A stretch of 64,000 nt of DNA from Streptomyces sp. ISL-1. Its GTDB lineage: Bacteria > Actinomycetota > Actinomycetes > Streptomycetales > Streptomycetaceae. Where the stretch lies: assembly GCF_018614585.1 (NCBI RefSeq), contig NZ_JAGGOI010000020.1, positions 1-64,000 of the forward strand, in the 5' to 3' direction. This document shows positions 43,308 through 51,090 of this stretch, piece by piece (position 1 is the first letter of the stretch; the number at the start of each line of letters is the position of its first letter). The position numbers and the translations under genes were made by a program. The notes below the pieces were generated by a model. That model ran no database searches, was not told where the DNA came from, and was given only the letters and a program-made list of their open reading frames with translations.

Positions 43308-43721
43308 TCAGGGCAGAAGATCAATCTCGGCCCATACGGTCTTGCGTGGCGCCGGGCCGGGGCTGACGCCCCACCGGTCGGCGAGCGCGTCGACGAGGAT
43401 GAGTCCGCGTCCGGACTCGTCGTCTCCGGGCTGCCGGTTGACGGGCAGACGGTCACTGCGGGTGTCGGTCACCTCGATACGCAGAGTGCGCTCGGTGGCC
43501 GCGAGGGCGAGGCTGAAGTCGCGGCCAAGTACGCGCCCGTGCAGCGCGGCGTTCGAAGCCAGCTCTGCGACCACCTGAGCTGCCGTCTCGAACGGGAGCC
43601 CCCAGGAGCGGAGTTGCTCGGTGGCGAGCAGGCGAGCAAGCCGCGCACCTCTGCGGGTGGCGGAGAGCTGCACGCTGAACTGGAGGACGGTGACGCTGGC
43701 TTGGGTGATTTCTGGATTCAC
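43308..43721 (-). CDS. Anti-sigma-type ATP-binding protein (HATPase_c)
   Basis: From GTG 43721 the product is 137 residues (VNPEITQASVTVLQFSVQLSATRRGARLAR). It shows the GHKL ATPase N-box in AAQVVAELASNAALHGRVLG, and the G1/G2 regions in LRIEVTDTRSDRLPV and GDDESGRGLILVDALADRWGV. This is the RsbW/SpoIIAB-like family abundant in Streptomyces. An upstream ATG (43835) would add 38 residues that look less conserved. No partner anti-anti-sigma gene is visible nearby. Confidence 0.85.
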   Translation of the reverse strand: MNPEITQASVTVLQFSVQLSATRRGARLARLLATEQLRSWGLPFETAAQVVAELASNAALHGRVLGRDFSLALAATERTLRIEVTDTRSDRLPVNRQPGDDESGRGLILVDALADRWGVSPGPAPRKTVWAEIDLLP

Positions 43722-43843
43722 GTGACCCAGCGTGGCCGTGCGTGCGTAGCCTGAACAGTGATGAAGCCGATGCGTACGGTGACTGTCTGACGGCTGTCCA
43801 GGCCTGTACAGGCTGTCCACCATGAACTTTCGCATGGAATTCC

Positions 43844-44038
43844 TCAGGTGCCTTGGGCTGCCTGGACCTTGGCGACCTGGCGGGCGATGAGTTCGGGATC
43901 GATCCTCGGCATGGTTCGCTTCCCCTTCGGGAAGCCGGACGGATAGGTGTCGCCGAGGTCGAACGACAGGGTCACGGCACCGCTGCGGACCAAGGTAGTT
44001 GTCGCGACGTCTTCGGTCAGTCCGTCCTCGTCCGGCAT
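43844..44038 (-). CDS. Small hypothetical protein
   Basis: A 64-residue frame from ATG 44038 reads MPDEDGLTEDVATTTLVRSG, then FDLGDTYPSGFPKGKRTMPRIDPELIARQVAKVQAAQGT. Composition is protein-like and GGAGA precedes the ATG closely. It lies just upstream of the HATPase gene on the same strand. I do not recognise a family; it may be a remnant. Confidence 0.4.
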   Translation of the reverse strand: MPDEDGLTEDVATTTLVRSGAVTLSFDLGDTYPSGFPKGKRTMPRIDPELIARQVAKVQAAQGT

Positions 44039-44209
44039 TCTCCATGTGGAGGACGTGGTGAACGTGATGGACTCGTCGCCGACCGACCCCGGCGCCCTGC
44101 CAACCGGTCGCCGACGCGATCAATCGCGGTTACCCGGACGGCTCCACGGCATATGCGGACGTCCAGACGGCATCCGCCGATGGCATCGACTTCATCTACG
44201 GAACCTCAG

Positions 44210-44818
44210 CTACTCTTCGGCGGCCCTGTTCCGGCGGGGCTTGATCTGGGTGAGGTCAAGGTCGACGGGGAAGGGGACGGAGACCTTCATCCGGTCGTGG
44301 AAGATGCCGGTGCTGGTGTACGCGCCCGTGGTCGGCTCCAGCTCGAAGACGTAGACCACGGCCTGACCCTCGTTGTCTTCCACTCGCCAGTAGTGCGGGA
44401 TCTTGGCCCGTGCGTACTTCACCGGCTTGGTCTCGCGATCCCGGGTCACGGAGTCGGTGGAGACGACCTCGATGGCCAGCATGACGGACTCGGCCGGGAA
44501 CCGGGTCTGATCCGATTCCTCGATGGCCTCTCCGCGCACGACGAACACATCGGGCTCCGGCCTGTTCTGCCGGTCGATGTCGATGGTGAATTCCCGGCAG
44601 ACCTCAAGGTCTTCGGGAACGACCGACTGCAGCTGCCATTCGAAGAAGCTGACCGCGCGCATGTGGAAGACGGTTTGCGGACTCACGAAGACAAGGCTCC
44701 CGTCGATCAGCTCCGTGTGCGGAGGCAGGTTCGGAAGCCGGTCCAGGTCGTCGGCCGTCCAGCCGCCCACGGGCGGGACGGGCCAGCTGGGCTTCGAGGC
44801 CTGGGGTTCGACGCTCAT
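44210..44818 (-). CDS. Uma2-family (PD-(D/E)XK-like) protein
   Basis: The 202-residue protein starts MSVEPQASKPSW and shows the Uma2 (DUF820) features: WTADDLDRLPNLPPHTELIDGSLVF, PEPDVFVVRGEAIEES (the PD), MLAIEVVSTDSVTRDRETKPVKYARAKIPHYWRVE (the ExV/ExE and K), a restriction-endonuclease-like core. ATG 44830 and longer forms are possible. Very common in Streptomyces; role unknown, possibly mobile-element related. Confidence 0.85.
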   Translation of the reverse strand: MSVEPQASKPSWPVPPVGGWTADDLDRLPNLPPHTELIDGSLVFVSPQTVFHMRAVSFFEWQLQSVVPEDLEVCREFTIDIDRQNRPEPDVFVVRGEAIEESDQTRFPAESVMLAIEVVSTDSVTRDRETKPVKYARAKIPHYWRVEDNEGQAVVYVFELEPTTGAYTSTGIFHDRMKVSVPFPVDLDLTQIKPRRNRAAEE

Positions 44819-44986
44819 CAGTGCTCCCATGGGACGGAGTCTCGCGGGTCTGATCAGCGTATCCGGAGGGAACGGGACAAGGCCCCCACGCACGTGTGAA
44901 CGAATCACGCGCCGTTGACGCGCCCTCCGTCACCGTGGGCGTCCGCGACCGGAATGATCACGCGCGCCCATCTGATCTGCTGCCGC

Positions 44987-47166
44987 TCAGGCCGGGGCAG
45001 CCGCCCGGCCGGCGTACGCGCGTACGTCCGCGTCCGGGTCCTGGACTGCCGTGGACAGGGCCGCGCGGGCCTCCGGGGTGGTGGAGTGGCGGAGCAGGGA
45101 CAGGACCGCCGCCTTGCGCACGTCGGCATTCGGGTCGCCGAGCGCCTTGGCCAGGGCGGGCACGGCCAGTTCCGGATCCACCGCACCCAGAGCCGTAGCT
45201 GCTCCCGCGCGGATCTGCCAGGCCGGGGCGGTCAGTGCGGTGACGGCCGCGGTGTCGTACGGGGCGGGGCAGCCGGTGGTGGACAGGGCGGCGAGAGCGG
45301 CCGCGCGGACCAGGATGTCCGGGTCCTGGAGCAGGGGGGCGAGGGCTCCCGGCTCGGTCAGGCTGCGGGCCACCGTGACGCGGACCTCGCGGGCCGGGTC
45401 GGCGGTGGCGCGGGCGACGACGCCGAGGGCGTCGAGCGAGACCAGGGCGCGCACGGCCGCGATGCGGACCTCGATGTCCGGGTCGTCGAGCGTACGGGCG
45501 TAGGCGGCGGCGTCGCCCAGGCGCAGGGCCCGCAGTGTGTCGAGCGCGGCCGCCCGGACCTGGGGGTCGTCGTTGCCGAGCGCGCCGGTGAGGCCCCGGG
45601 ACAACTCGGCCTCCGGGGGCAGGACTTCGACCAGCTCGCGCAGGGACGCGGCGGCGGCGGTACGGACGCCACCGTCCGGGTCTGCGAGGGCCGCCGCGAG
45701 CGCGGGTCCGGTGCCCGCCGGCACCGTCTCGGTCAGCGCGGCGATGGCCGCGCGGCGCACGGCGGGATCCAGGTCGGTCAAGAAGGGGCGCAGCTCGGGG
45801 AGTTCGGGCTCGTCCTCGGTGAGGCTGAGCAGTTCCAGGATGCGGGGGGAGTGGGAGGCGGTGGTCGCGTCCTGCAGGACCGCGGTGCGGACGCCGGAGC
45901 CGATGGGGGCGACGTCGCGGAGTCCCGCGGTGGAGACCTGCTCCGGGTGGATCTCGCCTAGATGGCGCGATGCGCCGCCGGTCGGGGCGTACTCCTCGAC
46001 GGGGACGAGGTAGGGGGCGACGGGCCGGGCGGTGAACTCCATCGCCCCGGACGGTGATTTACGCAGGTCCAGGTGGTGCAGCCAGTCCTCGTCGTCGCGC
46101 CGCGGGTGATCCGTACGCTCGTGGTAGAGGCCCCAGCGTGACTCCGTACGGGCGAGCGAGGAACGGGCGGCCATCTCGGCGCAGTCGCGGATGAAGCTGA
46201 CCTCGGCGCAGCGCATCAGCTCGTGCGGGGTCTGCGCGCCCATCTCCGCGATCTCGCCGCGCATCCGCTCGAAGTGCTCGACAGCGAGGGAGAGACGGGC
46301 GCCGGATTTGGGCGGGGCGACATAGTCGTTCACGAAACGGCGGAGTTTGTACTCGACCTGGGGCTGCGGCGGTCCGTCCGGGTTGCGCAGCGGCCGGTAG
46401 ATCAGCTCATGGGCCTCGCGCAGCTGGTCGGCGGGCAACTCCCCTTCGTATGCTGTGAATCGGGCGGCGTCCGCGCCTGCCAGGTCGCCGAAGACGAACG
46501 CGCCGATCATGTAGTTGTGCGGGACGCAGGCCAGGTCACCGGCGGCGTAGAGGCCGGGGACGGTGGTACGCGCGTGGTCGTCGACGCGTACGCCCGAGGC
46601 GGAGTGGCCGCCGCACAGCCCGATTTCCGAGATGTGCATCTCGACGTCGTGGGTGCGGTAGTCGTGGCCGCGGTTCGCGTGGAAGGTGCCGCGGGTGGGG
46701 CGTTCGGTGGAGTGCAGGATGCCCTCCAGCGCGTTGATGGACTCCTCGGGGAGATGGCTGAGTTTGAGATAGACCGGGCCGCGGTCGGAGGCGAGTTCGG
46801 CCGCGAACTCGGCCATCATCTGGCCCGACCAGTAGTCGGAGTCGACGAAACGCTCGCCATGCCGGTTGACCTGGTAGCCGCCGAAGGGATTGGCTACATA
46901 GGCGCAGGCGGGGCCGTTGTAGTCCTTGATCAGCGGGTTGATCTGGAAGCACTCGATGCCGGTGAGGTCGGCGCCGGCGTGGTAGGCCATGGCGTAGCCG
47001 TCGCCGGCGTTGGTGGGGTTCTGGTACGTGCCGTAGAGATAGCCGGAAGCGGGGAGACCGAGGCGGCCGCAGGCGCCGGTGGCGATGATCACCGCCCCCG
47101 CGCGGACGGAAACGAACTGTCCTGTACGGGTGTTGAAGCCCACGGCTCCTACAGCCCGGCCCCCCA
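44987..47166 (-). pseudogene. Truncated flavoprotein with HEAT repeats, fused to lipoprotein remnant
   Basis: From about residue 8 the frame is a fumarate-reductase/succinate-dehydrogenase-type flavoprotein: VRAGAVIIATGACGRLG, NPTNAGDGYAMAYHAGADLTGIE, YAAGDLACVPHNYMIGAFVFGDLAGADA, then about 270 residues of HEAT-like repeats (RPFLTDLDPAVRRAAIAAL, ADPDGGVRTAAAASLRELV and so on). The N-terminal GxGxxG FAD-binding part is missing. Upstream codons run in frame into the substrate-binding protein remnant (SADALSQFV joins GGRAVGAVGF near 47160), so the gene start was lost by a deletion. A cryptic GTG at 47167 leaves a 726-residue open frame, but without the FAD domain it should be inactive. Confidence 0.78.
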
Positions 47167-47792
47167 CGAACTGCGAGAGCGCGTCGGCGCTGCCCGCCTG
47201 GAGGGCCGACGCACCGACCGCGGGCTGCTGGTTGAGCTTGCGGATGTCCTTCTCCGGGTCGATGTCCGCCCGCTGCAGCGCCCGTACGAGCGTCCCGTCG
47301 GCCGCCGAGCCGACGCTCGTCGAGACCTTCTTGCCGCGCAGGTCGCCAGCGAGAGAAGTTTCGAACCGGGCCCGGTGACCACTGTGTTGAGGGCGCCGCG
47401 CAGGTTGTAGCCGGTGACGGAGACGAGCTTGGTGGGCCGGTTGAGCTGCTTGCCCCGGGCCGCGTTGATGAGCAGCGGGAAGTCACCCATCGAGCCGATG
47501 TCGATCTTCCCGGCGGTCATCTGCGCCGTGATCGGCGCGCCCGTGGCGTAGTCCTGCCACTTCACCTTGTATGTGATGCCGTCGCGCTTGCCGCGCGCGG
47601 CGAGCTCCCGCTCGAAGTAGCCCAGGGAGCGAAGCAGCGTGCCTGCCGTGACGGTGTTGATGGTCTTGGACTGGTAGCCGACGGTCACGGTGACCGTGCC
47701 GGAGTCGCCCGCATTCGCGTCGCCGCCACAGCCCGCGGCGAGCGGACGGTCAGCAGGACGGCAAGAGAAGCTGGAAGTACCTTGCGCGTCAT
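47161..47792 (-). pseudogene. Frameshifted ABC substrate-binding lipoprotein remnant
   Basis: ATG 47792 opens MTRKVLPASLAVLLT, but the lipobox (LAAGCGGDANAGDSG) is in another frame, implying a frameshift near 47740. The chain then reads VTVGYQSKTINTVTAG ... GKIDIGSMGDFPLLINAARGKQL, typical of nitrate/sulfonate/taurine-type binding proteins, until a second frameshift near 47355; it continues as DLRGKKVSTSVGSAADGTLV and stops being a binding protein at SADALSQF, where flavoprotein sequence begins. The rest of the gene and presumably the transporter ATPase and permease genes are gone. Confidence 0.8.
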
Positions 47793-47823
47793 GGGAGTTC
47801 GGACCTCTCGACCTTTGCCGGCT

Positions 47824-48057
47824 TCACCGGAGCAGATAGGGCATATTGACCGTGACCGTGACCGCGTCCGTGGGACAGCGGGCCGCGCACGGGCCGCAGT
47901 ACCAGCACTCGTCGACGTGCATGTACGCCTTGCCGCTGTCCGGGTTGATGGCGAGGGAGTCGAGCGGGCACATGTCGACGCAGAGGGTGCAGCCGTCGAT
48001 GCACTTCGACTCGTCGATGGTCACGGGCACGTCGGCGCGCTGGGGGGCCAGAGGCAT
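47824..48057 (-). CDS. Two-cluster ferredoxin
   Basis: The 77-residue protein has CIDGCTLCVDMCPLDSLAI and CWYCGPCAARCPTDAVTV, two 4Fe-4S motifs, the first with an inserted residue. It lies between the GntR regulator and the lipoprotein remnant, and in intact versions of this module I would expect it to donate to the flavoprotein. It appears undamaged. Confidence 0.9.
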   Translation of the reverse strand: MPLAPQRADVPVTIDESKCIDGCTLCVDMCPLDSLAINPDSGKAYMHVDECWYCGPCAARCPTDAVTVTVNMPYLLR

Positions 48058-48096
48058 GGCTGTCTCCCGGAAAAGGGGTGAGGGTGAACAGGGGCG

Positions 48097-48873
48097 TCAG
48101 AGGGAGCGGTGGAGCAGCCCGCTCATGGTGATGCGGTCGCCGCGGAAACGGATGAACTCCAGGTCCACGGGGCGTCCGTCGGACAGATGCGTGAGCCGTT
48201 CGAGCATGAGCACGGCCGCGCCGCGCGGTGCCTGCAGTACGGCGGCGGAGTGCACGTCGGCGTTGACGGCCTCCAGCGTGATCTCGGCCGTGCCCAGCGG
48301 CTGCCCGGTCAGGGTCTCGAGCAGCCGGAACACATCGGTGTGCTCCAGGTCGCAGCCGAGCAGACCGGCGCCGATGTCGAGGGGGATGTAGGTGAGGTCG
48401 AGGGAGAGGGGCAGACCGTTCAGCCGGCGCAGCCGCTCGATGTAGAGGACGTCGGCGTGGTCCGCCAGGCCGAGTCGCCGGGCCACGGGCGCGGGCGCGG
48501 GCGCGGGGACGGGGCCGACCGTACGGACCTCGTTGGTGACGTCGCCGTGTTCGTGGAGGGTCTCGGCGAGGCCCTGCAGCCGGTCCAGGCCGTGCGGGTA
48601 CTTCTCGGACACCACGACCGTGCCGACGCCGGGCTGGCGCTCGACAAGACCCTCGGTACGGAGTAGATCCAGCGCCTGTCGGACGGTGTTGCGGGAGACG
48701 CGATAGTCGTCGCCGATCGTGCCCTCCAGCGGCAGCACGCCGCCGGGGAAGCCGCCCGTACGCACCTGGTGGCGCAGCAGGTCGGCGAGCTGCCGCGCCT
48801 GGTCCGCGCGCAGCCGCCGCCGTCGGGCGGCGGCGACCGGCACGGTGTGCTCACGGATACGTTCGGCTGGCAT
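48097..48873 (-). CDS. GntR/UTRA-family regulator
   Basis: The 258-residue protein has an N-terminal winged helix (RADQARQLADLLRHQVRTGGFPGGVLPLEGTIGDDYRVSRNTVRQALDLLRTEGLVERQPGVGTVV) and a C-terminal UTRA effector domain (YIERLRRLNGLPLSLDLTYIPLDIGAGLLG ... LMLERLTHLSDGRPVDLEFIRFRGDR). It is 39 bases upstream of the ferredoxin gene on the same strand and probably regulated the broken module. Intact. Confidence 0.9.
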   Translation of the reverse strand: MPAERIREHTVPVAAARRRRLRADQARQLADLLRHQVRTGGFPGGVLPLEGTIGDDYRVSRNTVRQALDLLRTEGLVERQPGVGTVVVSEKYPHGLDRLQGLAETLHEHGDVTNEVRTVGPVPAPAPAPVARRLGLADHADVLYIERLRRLNGLPLSLDLTYIPLDIGAGLLGCDLEHTDVFRLLETLTGQPLGTAEITLEAVNADVHSAAVLQAPRGAAVLMLERLTHLSDGRPVDLEFIRFRGDRITMSGLLHRSL

Positions 48874-49001
48874 GGAGGGACCATACCGACGCTGTGTCGA
48901 CAGTGGTGTTGCCAGAGTGTTGCGCCACCAGCGGCCGCTGGAACACCCGGCTGACCTGCAGTGATGCTGGTCAGCGGGAAAGATCTGCCACCCCCGGGGC
49001 G
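48874..49001. other. Promoter region of GntR-led module
   Basis: About 130 bases upstream of the regulator and downstream of the GPP34 gene. It contains TGGCAACACC-type words (TGTTGCCAGAGTGTTGCGCCACC at 48907-48929) that could be an operator; no gene. Confidence 0.3.
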
Positions 49002-49685
49002 TCAGTCGCCGCCGCCCCCGCCTCCACCGCCGTCACTGCCGCCGTCCCCGCCGCTCCCCGACTGCTTGTCCTGCTGAACGGCGCGGTGCACCGCATGCGG
49101 TGCCCACTCCTCCCGTACGAGAACGCGCAGTGCGCCGCGCTCCCGCCGGGACCCGAATCCCGGATGCAGCACCTTGGCAAGACCGATCGCCGCGGTGAAG
49201 GCGGCCAGCAGCCGGCTGCGGCGGTCCGGGAAGCCGGCCGCCACCGACTCGGCGTAGCGCCCACGCACCGGCGCCGACCAGTCGTCGGCCGCCGCAGGGT
49301 ATCGGTGGTACGGGAAGAGACCAAGGAAGCGGCGGGTCTCCACCCGCAGCGCACCGCGGCCCACCAGTTGGTACAGGCACAGCTCTTCGACTCTCCGCCC
49401 GGTGCTCCTGACCCAGGGCCGGGCACGTACGCCGTCGCCGAACCGGCTCTTGCGCGGGGCCGGGAGGCTCGCCAGGATCTGCGCCGACAGCGGGTCCTGC
49501 GGCGGCAGGGGGTTGACCACCGTCACCCGGCCGCGTGCCTCGGTGATCCTGCCCTGGAGCTCCAGCTCGGCGAGGGCGGCGCCGGCCAGCCCGTACTGGA
49601 GATAGCGCCTGGTGCAGTGCCGACGGCCCGTCACCGGGTCGAGGGCGAGCAGCAACAGCTCCTCGGGCAAGGAGAGTTCGGTCAT
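49002..49685 (-). CDS. GPP34 (GOLPH3-like) family protein
   Basis: The 227-residue protein begins MTELSLPEELLLLALDPVTGRRHC and continues LQYGLAGAALAELELQGRI, the GPP34 start; in eukaryotes this family binds phosphatidylinositol-4-phosphate at the Golgi, while the bacterial role is unknown. The C-terminus ends in a Gly/Asp tract (SGGDGGSDGGGGGGGGD). ATG 49685 overlaps the upstream fumarylacetoacetase stop by 4 bases, implying coupling. Confidence 0.85.
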   Translation of the reverse strand: MTELSLPEELLLLALDPVTGRRHCTRRYLQYGLAGAALAELELQGRITEARGRVTVVNPLPPQDPLSAQILASLPAPRKSRFGDGVRARPWVRSTGRRVEELCLYQLVGRGALRVETRRFLGLFPYHRYPAAADDWSAPVRGRYAESVAAGFPDRRSRLLAAFTAAIGLAKVLHPGFGSRRERGALRVLVREEWAPHAVHRAVQQDKQSGSGGDGGSDGGGGGGGGD

Positions 49686-50914
49686 TGCACGACGCTCGGT
49701 ACGATCCGGCCGGTCACTTCGCCCAGGCCCACCCGGGTGCCGTCCGGACCGGGCGCCCACGCGGTCATCGTCACCACGTCGCCGTCCTCCAGGAACGTCC
49801 GCTTGCCCTCCGGGAGTTCGAAGGGGTCCCGGCCGTTCCAGGTGAGCTCCAGCAGCGAGCCGCGCTGGTGGACCTCGGGGCCGCTGACCGTTCCGGAACC
49901 GTAGAGGTCGCCCGTACGGAGCGAGGCGCCGTTGACCGTCATATGGGCCAGCTGCTGGGCGGCCGTCCAGTACATGGTGGAAAACGGCGGCTCGGCGATC
50001 ACATGGCCGTTGACCGCCACCGTGATGTGCAGGTCGAAGCCGCCCGGCTCTTCCTCGGCGGAGTCGTCGAGGTAGGGGAGCAGATCGAAGTCGCGGGCGG
50101 GCGGGGCGGACCTCGCCGCGTCAAGGGCCTCCAGCGGGGTAACCCAGGCGGAGACGGAGGTGGCGAACGACTTGCCGAGGAACGGTCCGAGCGGGACGTA
50201 CTCCCAGGCCTGGATGTCGCGTGCCGACCAGTCGTTGAGCAGCGAGAGGCCGAAGACATGCTCGCGGAAGTCTCCGAGGGCCACCGGCCTGCCCAGCTCG
50301 GAGGGGGCGCCGACGAGGAAGGCGACCTCGGCCTCGATGTCGAGCTTGATCGACGGGCCGAAGACGGGTGCGGCGTCGGCGGGCGCCTTGCGCTGGCCAC
50401 AGGGGCGTACCACGTCCGTGCCGGAGACGACGACGGTGCCGGAGCGGCCGTGGTAACCGATCGGTAGATGCTTCCAGTTGGGGGTCAGCGCGTCCCCGTC
50501 CGGCCGGAAGATCCTGCCGACGTTGGTGGCGTGGTGCTCGCTCGCGTAGAAGTCGACGTAGTCGGCGACTTCGTAGGGGAGGTGCAGCGTGACCGAGTCG
50601 AGCGGGTGCAGCAGCGGCTCCACGTCCTGCCTGTGGGCCGGCACGGTGAGCCAGGCGGTGAGCGCGCGGCGTACGTCGCGCCAGGCGGTGCGGCCCGCCG
50701 CGAGCAGCGGGTCGAGGCTCGGCCGGGCCAGCAGCACGGCGTAGGGGGAGCCGAGAACGTGGGCCGCCGCCCCGGCGTCGAGGACATGATTGCCGATGCG
50801 GACGCCGAGCCGTCGGCGGTCGGGCTCGTCGGCGGTGGTGAAAACGCCGTACGGAAGGTTGTGCGGGCCGAAGGGATCGCCGTCGGCCAGATCGAGCGGG
50901 CTCTGCTCGGGCAT
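49682..50914 (-). CDS. Fumarylacetoacetase
   Basis: The 410-residue enzyme catalyses the last step of tyrosine/phenylalanine breakdown, fumarylacetoacetate to fumarate and acetoacetate. It contains an N-terminal SH3-like part (MPEQSPLDLADGDPFGPHNLPYGVF) and the catalytic core YVDFYASEHHATNVGRIFRP, LPIGYHGRSGTVVVSGTDV, KLDIEAEVAFLVGAPSELG and LLNDWSARDIQAWEYVPLGPFLGKSFATSVS, which match the metal-ligand Asp/Glu pattern. ATG 50914 gives the normal length; open codons upstream to 51400 cross a tandem repeat and are spurious. Confidence 0.93.
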   Translation of the reverse strand: MPEQSPLDLADGDPFGPHNLPYGVFTTADEPDRRRLGVRIGNHVLDAGAAAHVLGSPYAVLLARPSLDPLLAAGRTAWRDVRRALTAWLTVPAHRQDVEPLLHPLDSVTLHLPYEVADYVDFYASEHHATNVGRIFRPDGDALTPNWKHLPIGYHGRSGTVVVSGTDVVRPCGQRKAPADAAPVFGPSIKLDIEAEVAFLVGAPSELGRPVALGDFREHVFGLSLLNDWSARDIQAWEYVPLGPFLGKSFATSVSAWVTPLEALDAARSAPPARDFDLLPYLDDSAEEEPGGFDLHITVAVNGHVIAEPPFSTMYWTAAQQLAHMTVNGASLRTGDLYGSGTVSGPEVHQRGSLLELTWNGRDPFELPEGKRTFLEDGDVVTMTAWAPGPDGTRVGLGEVTGRIVPSVVQ

Positions 50915-50985
50915 CGGTGCTTGCCTCGCTTTCCACGGGTGTGGGGCACACGTTACGTGGACGTCCCCCCCGCGGCGGCACTGTG

Positions 50986-51077
50986 CCCGGACCGGCCCGG
51001 AGGACCTGCCCGGACCGGCCCGGAGGACCTGCCCGGACCGGCCCGGAGGACCTGCCCGGACCGGCCGGGAGGACCGG
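50986..51077. repeat. 23-bp tandem repeat
   Basis: Three perfect copies of CCCGGACCGGCCCGGAGGACCTG (23 bases; first begins CCCGGACCGG) at 50986-51008, 51009-51031 and 51032-51054 are followed by a fourth imperfect copy to 51077. It lies between the hydrolase stop (51091) and the fumarylacetoacetase start, on the transcript path of both minus-strand genes. No spacers separate copies, so it is not CRISPR. Confidence 0.9.
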
Positions 51078-51090
51078 CTCCGACCCGCTG

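Noticed and set aside
50986..51077. CRISPR array
   Set aside because: Copies are head-to-tail with no spacers and no cas genes nearby.
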